Source of the DNA: Diaporthe sp. PMI_573
Taxonomy: Eukaryota; Ascomycota; Sordariomycetes; Diaporthales; Diaporthaceae
Assembly (NCBI GenBank): GCA_021399435.1
Contig: JAJTUP010000024.1
Span: forward strand, 682,001-746,000
DNA: 64,000 nucleotides
Direction of reading: 5' to 3'
In this document: positions 1 to 10,376 of the stretch, piece by piece
Layout of the letters: every line of letters begins with the position of its first letter
How positions within the stretch are numbered: position 1 is the first letter of the stretch
Program-made: the position numbers and the translations under genes
Notes under the pieces: generated by a model
What the model saw: the letters and a program-made list of their open reading frames with translations, nothing else
Told to the model about the DNA's origin: nothing
The model's database searches: none

Positions 1-216
1 CGTCTGGTCTGAGACCAACTCCTGCAGCATATAGAACGTCTTGGCTGGGAGAGCTAGATTCATCTGTCGAAGCATCAGCATGAATACTTTGTAGTAGGGA
101 GGTTGAAGCGTGCCGGAAGAACGGTTGGCCTGCTCAATAGAGTTCATCGGGCTCACGGGCTCCGGGACATCAACCGTACCCCCCTGATGGCCTATCTTTT
201 CCTCTGAGCTCACCAT
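1..216 (-). CDS. Start of an unrecognised gene, cut by the window edge
   Basis: An ATG at 216 (minus strand) opens a frame of 72 codons with no stop before the window edge. The N-terminus is polar and Pro/Ser-rich (begins MVSSEEKIGHQGG), followed from about residue 41 by a stretch that looks helical (KVFMLMLRQMNLALPAK). Base composition is ordinary and there are no stops, unlike the AT-rich DNA to the right. No family is recognised. The ATG was chosen because it is the first in the open frame. An exon boundary inside the visible part cannot be excluded. Confidence 0.45.
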   Translation of the reverse strand, partial: MVSSEEKIGHQGGTVDVPEPVSPMNSIEQANRSSGTLQPPYYKVFMLMLRQMNLALPAKTFYMLQELVSDQT

Positions 217-1541
217 TGTGCTCGTCACGAAGGAAATTAAATTCCGCGAACAAGAACTTGGCTCAACAACGTTTTACCACGGGATTGGTATTGAAAGCTT
301 GTGTTAGACGTGCTGCTGGCGCTTAGCGATGAATGCACTTGTGACCAACTTAAATCAAACATCAGAAGAGATCAAAAAGATCTGATAAGATGGATGCTGT
401 CGGAAATTTTTCCCCGATCTAAGTCAAGGGGGCTGTGCTAAGCTTTGGTGCGATCGCCCCATTCAATCCGGAGTCGCGGCACCTGGGACCAGGGTGATAA
501 TTTAGAGCTCGCCGTGCATAGCTAGCTTCAATTTTATCCGTTCTCTGTTTAGTGGACACTGGAGTTTGAAAAGAATTTTTTGGACCGCTGTTCGGCATTA
601 GGACCCGGCCACCCTCGAAGTCCTGATACATTTGCTCGACCGCGGGGCTACTACAGTCTAGCTCTTGCTCTCACACATGATGGCCATATGTGCCACCCAG
701 AGCCCACAATCAAGGACCTGAGTATCTACATACATCTAACGGTAACTGTGAAGTCCAAAATATAGACCAGTCTCAGCCTAAATTGTAAAATCTATATCCT
801 TTGCATGGAAAACGGACCCTATAGTTAGTTACCTTTACATGTGAGAGTAGTCAAGGCTGGTAGGTGTGGGTCCCAGTGGGTGGCCCATGCGGGGGCCTCG
901 TATTGATAAGCCCCTTCTGTCCTATACCTGCAGCCCTCTGGGCCCTCCAGATTTCTCTTTCTTCTTTCTTCTTTAAGCAAACCTACTTTTGAAATCCACA
1001 TTTTTGGTGCACATTTCGGGCCTTCGTGCCGTGAAGCCGAAGTGACATCTCAAGAGTCCTCGATGGAGAGGAGTAGGACAGGACATTTTCCCAGCACAGG
1101 AAGCAAAAGACAAAGGGTGCTAGACAATGTATAGCATCACTGGATTTTCTTTTCAAACTTCCCGCTTCTAATTTGTCTCTTCATTAAATTCAGGCAGAAC
1201 ATGTTTTAACTTTATGCCTGATGTCTTAAGCACTGATGATTGAGTAATGCAAGGGAATTAAGCACCCTATAGTAAGTGATGATAGATGAAGTGACTGGTC
1301 TCGTCTGAGCATACCTTGAGGGATAGTCTGTAAGTCGGGAAGTATATACGGCTTGTATACTATGTATCTGAGAAGGACTTGCATATATATTTAATACTAT
1401 AAACGGCCTATATACTTCTACCCTTACATTTTATAGCTTTTAAGCTTAAGCTAATACTAATTATAAGTGTTTCTTAAATCCCACCTAGCTTATATAAGGA
1501 AGTAGCTTCTTAGTATATTAAATATATTTATTTAAAGTTAT
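217..1541. other. Intergenic DNA, no gene seen
   Basis: Upstream region of the gene at the left edge. It contains only short open frames with no family likeness. Composition is mixed up to about 1.3 kb and then turns AT-rich towards the first transposon block. Confidence 0.5.
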
Positions 1542-1838
1542 TGTTGGTTGGGCACGGTAACGAGTAATTACTCAAAAGGGTAACCAAAAGGCTTGTAAAT
1601 AGCTTTATTTGGTGGTAGTGTTATGTGTTGCTTCTAGCTACTCTTAGTGGGTGCCGAAACCCCTACCTAAGTGTTGACTAAAAGCGCTGACTAATCTAGC
1701 TGACTAATCTGCTGTATATAGACCCTTTGGCCAATTAGGGCAGCCTGCTGGGGCAACCTAGCAGCTAACTAATTGACCAGGATCTGCCAGCTGGTGTTGG
1801 TTTGCTACGGACTGACCGTTATCTTATTGCTACCCCAC
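1542..1838 (-). repeat. Diverged copia-type LTR
   Basis: Starting with TGTTGGTTGGGCACG, this stretch matches the reverse complement of the LTR at 26668-26998 along most of its length, including the GGGTAACCAAA and GCTGACTAATCT blocks, with many substitutions and small gaps. The far end (near TATTGCTACCCCAC) is less certain. No target duplication was identified. It is probably a solo or broken LTR of the same copia family as the element at 19.6-27.0 kb, in the opposite orientation. Confidence 0.5.
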
Positions 1839-2401
1839 GGCGGGGTCAGCTAGATTGATCTATAGACCCTTGTTATAAATGTGATAGGAATAGAACCAGG
1901 GTTTGACTGTTGGTCCCCTAGAGGCGCAGGTAAACCCCACAGGCCAGCTGGCTAGGCCTATAGGAAGAGGTACGACCATTAGTATATATAATCTAGAACA
2001 TTCGCTTACCTAAGGATAGATTACTTAGATCACTAGCAGAGTAGTGAGCCAAGTAAGCTAACTAGATCACTAGGATTACCGGATTACCAGTAAGCCAGGT
2101 AAGCCTTATAAGCTAGGCAGAAGAGATAGATATATAAGAATATACTTATTACCAAATAGCTAGATAGTATAGACAGCTCTTTAGCAGTTAATCTAAATAT
2201 TTACCCTAAATAGCTTTTATTAGCTTGTAATTATTATTAGAAACCCTATTGCTTAATTAACCGCCTTGTTATATATCTTAGATATAAACCCTAATTTATA
2301 ATTTAGAGAACCTAGGAAACCTTAATTATTATATTTTAACTGCTCTTATTCTTACATTACGATACAGACTCTAAGTAATATTATATATAAATTTCTTTAT
2401 A

Positions 2402-2901
2402 ATGTCTAGATTTGGAAACAACTAACCTTAGTGTAATCTCTAGTAGGAATTAGACAGTGCTAATAATAATAATAACGCTAGGATAAATCCTTAGTAGTTT
2501 AAGGAGCTGGTTAAAGAAGTAACCAGGCTTTGTGCCTTTATCGACAGACAAGCTCGCTAAAATAAGGAGATAGAAGGATTCAAGTAGAAAGTTACTACCC
2601 TCTAAGTTGCCGCTAATATTATTAATACTCTAATTTTAACTAAAGAGAATATTAGGCTTAATAGTCTAACCTTGTATAATAAAATAACTAAATAGTTATA
2701 GGCTTACCTTATATAGGTGTGGGCTTACTAATGCTTTAATTACCTAGATAGCTAGCCGAATAGGAAATAAATTATATATATATCTTTATTTCTTAAGAGA
2801 AGAGCTCTTACCTAGTTTAAACTCTATTTTACTGACTTTATTAATACTAAAAACTTTAAGAAATGTAAGTAAGAGATATAGGATATTTTTAGCAAATATA
2901 A
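2402..2901 (+). pseudogene. RIP-degraded Ty3/gypsy gag relic
   Basis: From an ATG at 2402 a single frame can be followed for about 166 codons through roughly twenty TAG/TAA stops without any frameshift. Ignoring stops, the 3' part reads like a retrotransposon gag domain (SLFLKRRALT*FKLYFTDF, close to the common gag pattern ending W-F-x-P-Y). Stop codons where Gln or Trp would be expected fit C-to-T and G-to-A change. The frame ends exactly where the ~520-bp element begins, and the sequence beyond that element does not resume it. Confidence 0.6.
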
Positions 2902-3409
2902 TGTTAAACGGAAACGCTTGTGTGGGCGCTGCACGTAAGGAGTTACCCTAGACTTGGCACTGGATTTCTCTAAGTGCCCATGGGGCGTGCACGCTGGCAG
3001 ATGAGTTTGGTGGCCGTGAGTCGATTTTTTGGGCTGTTTTAAGACCCTAACTTCGTACCTCTATATTACCCTTATTTCTTACCCAAAAAGCATGTAAACT
3101 AGTTCATTAGATAGCCTGATTTCTGAAGTTTATCTGTATTTAGTTTGGTTACTGTTAGGGTTAGGGTTGGCTGGCTATTTAAAGCCAAAGATAGTGGGTC
3201 TGGGGGCCGAATTTTCCGGCCTCCCTATCTGCGCACCAGAGCCAACCCACGCGTGCCCAGGGTTGAGACGATGTCGGAGGGTGTGTGAGGAGGGCTGACA
3301 GAAGCCCACTCAAATTCAATGCAAAGTTGTCCAAACCATTCTCAAGATTCCAAAGAAGCCTCCAGGCACCCTACTGCTACCTGACCCATTCGATCTACTA
3401 ACCTTCAGA
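2902..3409 (+). repeat. ~520-bp dispersed element, copy A
   Basis: Begins TGTTAAACGGAAACGC and ends CCTTCAGA, like four other copies in the window (4261-5267, 16409-16941, 33979-34500, 35433-35966). This copy is 508 bp, carries several differences typical of mutation (for example in the region that reads GTAACCTAG in other copies), and shows no matching 5-bp flanks. Size, TG start and the 5-bp duplications of sister copies suggest a solo LTR, although the terminal CAGA is not the usual CA. It holds no convincing gene. Confidence 0.75.
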
Positions 3410-4260
3410 TTAGTATTGCTAGGAAATAATAAATCTGCCTAAGATGTTGTTAATAGGTACTTAGATAGTATTCTTTACTTAGAATAGGCCACATAGCATA
3501 TCTAAAACACGTCTTACAATCTATAAGTATGTATGCGTGGTAGGACTGCATAAAGTTAGATATAAGATAAACATAAATACGATTAGCGTATTGCTAGAAA
3601 CTGCAGGAAAAGGAAAAACCTACTGGTATTCATCCCAGTACACATGTTTGTCGGCGTCCTTGCAAGATGTTATATTTGGCACTTCTCTATATACTCCGGT
3701 TAGACAGCTACTGTATAGTCCCAGAGGCTTAAATCTATATACTTATGGTATAGCGTAGTAATTAAGATTATTAAAGAGAGAGCGAAAATTTATATTAATA
3801 GCATTAGTCTTAGAAATATCTAAGAGGTCTCCCAATAAATGTGTGTAAGTCTGTAACTATTGCTTTGCCAGATCGTCCACATAGAAGCCGTAGGGCAATT
3901 GTAAGAGGTCTGGCGGTAAGAGTGTGAGAATTTTGGCCTGCAAATATGTACCTCAGAGTAATTTCCGGGATTACATCAAAAATTGGTATGACTATAATAT
4001 ACTAATGTTTGGGTTAAACAAGATATTGTTTTCCCTAGCAAATAAAACAAATAATGGTGTCGTTACAATCATTCTGTTAAATACCGAGAAAGTCAAGCCC
4101 TATAGTATAGTGTTTCCTAGGAAAGAGGCAACTTGGTTAATAACTGACGGTACCGCTATAGTGCTTTGAGCTCCTGTGTAACCCTGTACTAGTAAGTTTA
4201 ATATAGTCGTATTGCCGACTGTATAGTCGTATAGCGGAACAGATAAGTTTCTAGCAATGT
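3410..4260. other. Spacer between two repeat copies with open frames of unknown origin
   Basis: Less AT-rich than its surroundings. On the plus strand two blocks in the same frame are open (3537-3758 and 3924-4169, 73 and 81 codons) but joined by stops. The minus strand is also readable for long stretches, for example KDADKHVYWDEYQ and LPYGFYVDDLAK. Neither strand gives a family I recognise. It may be a captured gene fragment or an old transposon part. Confidence 0.3.
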
Positions 4261-5267
4261 TGTTAAACGGAAACGCTCATTTAGGTGTGGGCGCTGCACG
4301 TAGTGTTAAAAACACCTAGATTAAGGGCAGAGGGCTAAGGGTAGAGGGACATAGTAAGGCTGTAGTCAAGATATTCTTCAACACCTCACAGAGAACAAAT
4401 TCAAGGAAGGAGGAGGCAAGCTAGGTGTAGGAGGGAAAAAGTTGATCTGACTGAAGAACTAACTATCTATCTAAGAGGAAAAGGCTAGGTATATATACAT
4501 AGAAGGTTCGGACCTTCGGAGAGGTATATCCCTCCGACGGAGAGAATAATGACTCGAGAAAAACAGGGGCTAGAAAGAGAAATGGAAAGGGCGGAAGGGA
4601 TAACTCCGATAAGAAGATTCTGCCAAGCTAGGCTAGCTGGTTTCTCCACTTATATCTAGAGGCTTGCATAGATAGCCTATTCTTTCTGAAGGAGGCGGAT
4701 AGGGGCTGAGGGAGGCTGGAAGGGCTTTGAAGGGGCTGAAGGAGGCTGAAGGGGTCTGGGGGTCTGAAGGAGGCTGTTTATAACACGTAGGGAGTTACCC
4801 TAGACTTCACGGAAGGAGTTACCCTAGACTTTTTGCTAGTGGCGTGCGCGCTGGGAGATGAGTTTGGTGGCCGTGAGCCGATTTTTTGGGCTGTTTTAAG
4901 ACCCTAACTTCGAACCTCTGCATTCCCCTTATTTCTTACCCAAAAAGCATGTAACCTAGTTTGTTAGATAGCCTGATTTCTGAAGTTTATCTGTATTTAG
5001 TTTGGTTACTGTCAGGGTTAGGGTTGGCTGGCTGTTTGAAGCCAAAGATGGTGGGTCTGAGGGCCGAATTTTCCGGCCCCTCCATTCCTGCACCAGAGCC
5101 AACCGCAGCGTGCCCAGGGTTGAGGTCATGTCGGAGGGACTGTGAGGAGGGCTGACAGAAGCCCACTCAAATTCAATGCAAAGTTGTCCAAACCATTCTC
5201 AAGCGTCCCAACAAGACCTCAGTGCACCTTACTGCTACCTGACCAATTCGATCCACTAACCTTCAGA
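4261..5267 (+). mobile_element. ~520-bp dispersed element, copy B, split by a solo LTR
   Basis: Same termini as the other copies (TGTTAAACGG and CCTTCAGA). The flanks carry a 5-bp direct duplication AATGT at 4256-4260 and 5268-5272, so this is an insertion with exact ends. Without the 482-bp LTR nested at 4304-4785 and its duplicated 5 bp the element is 520 bp. It is almost identical to copy C at 33979-34500 in the opposite orientation, and both share the same 64-codon open frame, probably fortuitous. It lacks the heavy C-to-T decay of the surrounding DNA. Confidence 0.85.
4304..4785 (+). mobile_element. Solo LTR (482 bp) with 5-bp target duplication
   Basis: Starts TGTTA and ends TAACA (perfect 5-bp terminal inverted repeat with TG...CA ends). 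It is flanked on both sides by CGTAG (4299-4303 and 4786-4790), which occurs once at the same place in the uninterrupted sister copy at 33979-34500. This is the signature of LTR-retrotransposon integration followed by LTR-LTR recombination. A second copy lies at 15078-15560 on the other strand with only a few differences. No internal region of this family is seen in the window. Confidence 0.9.
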
Positions 5268-5272
5268 AATGT

Positions 5273-5621
5273 ACTTAGCCTAGACAGGGCCATTTAAAAA
5301 TTGTCTGTTGTAGCTCATTCAACAGTTAGTATAACGATTAAGGATGTACTGTTAAGGTTATGAGGTGCAAACTATTTATCTGAGGGCCAGGTATTGTTCG
5401 AGATTTGAGCCGAACCATTTCCTGGGTGGTAGTGTTAAGCATCTAAGAGATTTCCCCTGTGGCGCACGGGATGAGCGCCTACCATTGTCGCTGAGTGAGT
5501 CTCCAAAGATTACCATGCTAGTGAACGAAGGGGTCCCACCCCGTGGTTGCGGAGTGAGAATTGTGCCACAAGCCGCTCCAAATACCGCGAACAGCGTAAT
5601 ACACAGATGAGTGCACACCAT
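5273..5621 (-). pseudogene. 5' fragment of a secreted GDSL/SGNH esterase
   Basis: An ATG at 5621 opens MVCTHLCITLFAVFGAACG, a plausible signal peptide. It is followed by the block-I motif V-I-F-G-D-S-L-S-D-N-G, whose Ser is the nucleophile of SGNH hydrolases. An intron (donor after AATG near 5511, acceptor CAG near 5441) restores the family's next segment, NGSAQISNNTWPSDK. A TAG then follows and the reading diverges into unrelated AT-rich DNA that adjoins the transposon block at 5272. The catalytic Asp and His blocks are absent. So only about the first 70 codons remain. The break probably came with transposon insertion or rearrangement. Confidence 0.7.
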
Positions 5622-6600
5622 TTTGAATTTGTTGCCTGATGGTTTGGGAACCACCTAGATTCGGTAAGATAGGTATGTGAAAGCGATGGCTAGGTCTCTT
5701 GCTTGAATTCATTGGTGAGGTAAACCTTGTCATTGACGTTGTTTTCTAGCCAGTAAAGAACTGACAAGCCCAATACCACGCTAGCAGGGATGTGATGTCG
5801 ACAATCTGCCGACCCGGCACTGCCGAATCCGCTACAATGCTGAGGAGGATTGCTCAAGGCAGTTGCAAGGATGTTGGAGACTCGCCACGCCAACCTCGAA
5901 GATGGAAACCCATTTCTGTAGGATTGTATAATTAAACTGGTCAGGATAGGTTGGTTATCAAGTTGCCAGCGGCACTTTGTATTGCAACACCAAATCGGCT
6001 GTTCTCGTGTACTGGATTTTGCCTTGTATAGGTAATCTTCGCCAGGGCGCTATATAATTATACGAGATTAATCGGCACACGGCTGGAAAGTCTGAGTCAT
6101 AAAATGTGGCATCAAACCTAAGCTTAGGAAGGATCAATTTTAAGGTTACAGATAGACGAAATGAGCAGGAGGATCACAACCCGTATTGATTGAACACGTA
6201 TCACATCGAGTACAGAAATAGGCCAGTGATGGTAGCGACAGCCGGGCAACGTCCCGGGCCGTTACAAGGGACCCTAACCTGAGTCAGACGTGCCAACGCT
6301 TAGGTCCAAGGGTTGCGGGATTTTCGATTTCCCTCTTTCTATCTCATGTTGGGGATAGTCTACAGACATTACTTTCGACATTTGGTATCGGATCAAGTCG
6401 GGACTGGCCCAAGTTTAAGTTACCAACGGGAATAAAACCTACTCTAGTACCCACCCACCCGTACTCTGCATTTCCATCTACATGACGAGACGTGATTTAC
6501 CCCTACGTGTTTATGGTCAAGTCTTCTCCCAGGTCTCTACTTTTAAATGTCAAATTGACGTAAAATGGGCTTTGTTACATTGATCTCCTGATCTTATCTT
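5622..6600. other. No gene seen
   Basis: Mixed-composition DNA between the truncated esterase and the broken small secreted protein. Short open frames on both strands show no family likeness. It probably contains the upstream region of the former esterase gene. Confidence 0.4.
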
Positions 6601-6800
6601 CATCTAGAGATGCCATCCTGGATGGTCGGTCTGAACGCCACGCCGACTACGCCAGCCGACTGCCGACTGCCGCAAACGGTGTGGAACGCCCGAGCCTTCT
6701 TCGTTGCCACCCATCAAGGATCTTTGGGCCAGTAGCAGGTAAGGTTTCCATGGTAATTGCCGATGTGTCCGTCTGACTGTATCTCCGTCAGTAAAAGCAT

Positions 6801-7167
6801 GCCTCTCATGCCCACACACAGCGATTCGAATTCGGAAACGCGCCTTTCGTTGCAAACAAATTCGCATTGAATGTCACAACCAAGGGTGAGAGCGCTGGCG
6901 TTGCAGCCGCTGTAAGGCTCGGTAAAGCGGTCGATAGGGGGAGGCCGTGGATACAGTTACGAGGAGACCAGAGGCAAGTGTTTAGGTCGAGCTGGGTCCA
7001 AGGCGCGTAGTACTCGTTGATGTTGCAGCCGGCCTCGATGTAGAAAGGACGGCCGTAGGAACCATCGTGACCGAGGAAGTGATCGAGGAACAGGATTCCA
7101 TGAAGCCATGAGCAGCAATGCTGATGCCGGCGAAGCCGATAGCGACGATGGCAGTGAAATTGATCAT
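6801..7167 (-). pseudogene. Frameshifted small secreted protein, possibly CVNH-like
   Basis: An ATG at 7167 gives MINFTAIVAIGFAGISIAAH, a good signal peptide, then G-F-M-E-S-C-S-S-I. The sense then moves to a different frame reading GSYGRPFYIEAGCNINEYY and LDLNTCLW, and later to a third frame reading SGCNASALTLGCDIQCEF. The Cys spacing and the phrase LDLNTCL recall cyanovirin-N-homology (CVNH) lectin domains, but the likeness is weak and from memory. The frame changes are too close together for introns, so the gene appears broken by indels. Alternatively it is a lineage-specific Cys-rich secreted protein. Confidence 0.35.
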
Positions 7168-7439
7168 AGTAGTAATAGTTACAGATTCTTATCTTGTTGG
7201 GAAGGTAATAATCGTGATGCATCTGACGGTGAGGTGTCGCAGGGTGTTTGAGTTGATTCTTTCCACTCGAGCTTGCCCTGTCTCGACGTAGATGTTTAAG
7301 GATGTTGCCCTCCCAGCTCGAAATGCATCTTCAAGGGACCACTGACACTTCAGCCACCCACTCTGTTCAGCCAGTCACTGTTTATATCTGATTTCACATA
7401 TTGTGACCATTCTTTCCTAAGATATATACTCACTGGATT

Positions 7440-9038
7440 CCATTTGAGTGTGCGCCAATTAATCGTCTGCGCAAGGTGTTGTAAGGATGCTGAAGGGACA
7501 TATTACGGTGTTTCCCTTATGAGACTCCACGGAAAGCTGGATATAGCATCAAGGAAGGGCTGTTCTGGGATTTCATCAATAACCATGCTAGCTATACAAT
7601 CCAGGTCTTGCGCCATGTTGTGCGAGTTAGCATTAATGGGCGAGGGTGCCGAGCAGGATACATCCACATAGCTGGCCTTTTTTTAAGGAGCGGCTGGATC
7701 CAGCAGCCCGGGACCAGCGGTCCAAATTCGACCTATATTACAGGGGTAAACCGCGGTGCCTACATCATAAGCAACACGATCGAAGCCGCCAAGGCGGCCG
7801 TTCAAGACATTCCATCACTCTATGCCATTGAGCTGAGCAATGAGCCGATATGTAACGCCGCGTCAGTCCTCACTACCCCTTCGACCGCGCGTCTGTCTGC
7901 TGGGTAGCAGTGCCTTGAGACTGACCGTAATTATTAGGACGGTCGGCTACCTGCGTAGCTCGCGCAACTCGAAACTCGAATAAGTCGCTCAATTTTGCCG
8001 TAACAGTCTCTGCTGCAGTTGGACTACCTGTTCCAAGCACAGTCACTGAGTGGAATCCCGAGACAGAGGCCGAATCCGAGTCCGAGTGACAGGTGGTCGT
8101 TGGTGACGCTATAGGGCGTAAATTGATGTTGCCGGCGGCGAGCTACTATTAGCTTCCCTCATATGGCTGGTCCGCTGTGGGCTATTTCAAATCCACCAAT
8201 GCCTCGGCCGATCTTTACATCAAAGTACTCTCCCACCACAATTTACCCCAGTCCGCCCTGTCTGCGAGTCAGCCTCCCCCCAACCTGGAGTATCTGATGA
8301 GCCATATCGACGTTACCAGCAACGTGGGCCAGTACAAGGATGATGTCGCTGTTGCCAACGCGAGAGGATTCAAGTATGTATTCGGCGAAACAAACTCTGG
8401 TGGGCTCCCAATCTCATAGTGTTAACTCGCTCCAAGACGCCTGCTGAGCACATTATCCAGTCTCTGGCAACGGCAAGCCAGGCCACGGTGCAACCTTCGG
8501 CACCAGACTGTGGGTGCTGGACAATGCCCTCCAACCGGCAGCTGTAAATATTAAGTACAATTACTTCCACCAAGGCACACTTGGGAATCCATACTATGTC
8601 TGGTTTAACCAGGCCGGTGTCTTGTCACCCTTTTATGGCGGATACCTTGCCGCTGATGCCTTGGCTGGTGGTGCCAAAATTGGAAGTCTCGACGACGGCA
8701 CGACCAACTATACAGGCTATGTTATTTACAATTTAGCCAGCGACGCAAACAAGGTTATACTAATTAATACCGGCTTCTATGATGGATCCGGCACCCGGCC
8801 CACCCAGGAGTTCACCCTCCAGGGGTTCGCTGGCTCCCAGGTCACTGCCAAGAGGTTTACAGCTCAGAGCACCTTGTAGCAGCAGGACCTGGGAGAAGAC
8901 CTCACCTACGCTGGCCAATCCGTTGGCAACACAATTTGCCAGCTTTCTGGAACCGCCGTAGATAAGACGGCTCCTATCTCCGATGGCAAGGCGACTTTCA
9001 CGCTGGCGGCCTCGGAGGCCCTTGTCGTCGCCCTGTAA
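7440..9038 (+). pseudogene. Decayed GH79-type glycosidase (beta-glucuronidase/heparanase-like)
   Basis: Recognisable family blocks occur in order: LYAIELSNEP near 7820-7850 (the N-E-P of the acid/base Glu), LPVPSTVTEW near 8030, LSHHNLPQ near 8230, GFKYVFGETNS near 8370-8400 (family nucleophile region), and the C-terminal beta-domain from 8500. A GT-AG intron of about 60 bp (donor after AACTCTG at 8400, CAG acceptor near 8462) joins GETNS to SGNGKPGHGATFGTRLWVLD. Other lesions are real: a TAG at 8877-8879 is followed in frame by the expected last 52 residues ending VVAL at 9038, and the segment 7860-8180 has stops in all readings. No intact start or signal peptide was found. This would have been a secreted enzyme acting on glucuronic-acid side chains. 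Confidence 0.65.
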
Positions 9039-9544
9039 CATTGCTGGTCCGAAGAAGCAGATACCTGCGGACAGGTATACCCATTCTCAGCGCTGTATCT
9101 AGGGTGACTGAGCAAGCTAGAGTACAAAGGCAATTGACATCAGCAAGGTTCCAACCATAGAAAACTCGTTTGCTCGCATCATTCTGACACAAAATATTAT
9201 TAGAAGGAGCAGCCTGCATGTAAGGGATGTCACAATGTCACGGTGCTAGTAGGTAGATTAGGTTATAAACTCTCAGTGCTGTACGATATCTCACGCTGGG
9301 TATTTGACCCTGTACCATTGTGTGAAGGGACTGCTTAAAGTTACTGCTCTACAAGAGTACCTATGTACAAGGATAAGAACAAAAATATGCAACGACTTCG
9401 AACAAAACCACTCACACCCACTTCCATTTCTGAGTCAACATTTGATTGGAACCAAAAGCAAATGGGAACATGTTTCCTGATACTGCGAGTACTCTCCTCG
9501 ACACCCAACCACGACAGCCCTCCACATTTTCAATTCCAACTCGT
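9039..9544. other. Intergenic, no gene seen
   Basis: Spacer of about 500 bp between two convergent genes, the GH79 relic (plus) and the rhamnogalacturonan acetylesterase (minus). It should hold the 3' untranslated regions of both. No structured element was noticed. Confidence 0.5.
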
Positions 9545-10376
9545 TCAACAGGAAACAGCCTGTCCATTGGCATTCAAGTGAGAAGCAAGGCTGAGTTTGC
9601 TTCCACACTTCACGGCCTGCGCAAAGGCCTTGGTGTTGATCTGTGCACCAGCTGGGTTTGTGTGTGTGTTGTCATTAGGGAAGTAAGTCTTAGCCTTGGT
9701 CGGGCCCAGGGCCTGGAATGCAGCAACAGAGTACTTGGTGTGGTCGGCATATTGGACACCAGCCATTTGTGCAACCTGCTTTGCGGTATCGGCAAACGGC
9801 CAGTCGGCCTGGAGGGTGTTGCCCTTCCAGTAGTTCCTTGGGACCATGCCTGAAATGACGGGTACTGCGTTTTTGGCCTTGACGTCTGCGATCATCTTGC
9901 GGAGGTACCAGCCAAAGGTGTGGACGGTTTCCTTTGTGCCCTTCGAGGTGGTCACTACGACGGTTTCTTCGCCGGCGCCAGGGAGAGTGCCACGGTCATT
10001 GGTGTCGGTCTTTGGATCAACATCGTCGTTGTGGCCCATTTCAATGATGACGAAGTCGCCCGCGTTTGTGGAGTCAAGGAGAGTTTTCCATTTCCCTTCA
10101 TTGATGTAGGATCGAGTAGATCGGCCGTTCACAGCGAGATTTTCTACGCCGATATTCAGGTAGTTCTTGAGGTAATGACCCCAGCTAGAGCAAAAAGTCA
10201 GAAGGTGAAGATTACTCGATAGACGGCATACTTTCATACCCTTGAAGAACCGACCCTGCAGCATAGTCTGCCGTCGTGCTGTCAGAACAGATCAGGACCT
10301 TGGGTGCTGCCGCTGCCGCAGCAGGAGCGGCTGAGACAGCAGCGACGAGACTGGTGAGGACAACGAAAAGCTTCAT
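9545..10376 (-). CDS. Rhamnogalacturonan acetylesterase (CE12, SGNH fold)
   Basis: Two exons, 10376-10240 and 10184-9545, with a 55-bp GT-AG intron, give 258 residues. The ATG at 10376 is followed by a signal peptide (MKLFVVLTSLVAAVSA) and an Ala-rich linker. Block I reads CSDSTTADY with the likely nucleophile Ser33. Block III is GHND near residue 98, and the C-terminal D-N-T-H (about D217 and H220) supplies the other two members of the Ser-Asp-His triad in the D-x-x-H form of the family. Two Cys close to the C-terminus may form a disulfide. Enzymes of this family remove acetyl groups from the galacturonic acid of rhamnogalacturonan I, opening pectin to lyases and hydrolases. The splice choice restores LQGWGHYLKNYL. 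The gene is intact although the genes on its left are decayed. Confidence 0.88.

Noticed and set aside
3163..3180. Telomere-like TTAGGGTTAGGG text
   Set aside because: Only two units, present at the same place in all copies of the ~520-bp element. It is part of that repeat, not a telomere.
2902..5267. Copies A and B as the two LTRs of one complete element
   Set aside because: B has its own private 5-bp duplication, and the 850-bp interior has no retrotransposon protein or primer-binding site.
8400..8514. Frame change in the GH79 relic as a frameshift
   Set aside because: A GT-AG intron of about 60 bp with correct phase joins GETNS to SGNGKPG, so an intron explains it. The TAG at 8877 remains a real lesion.
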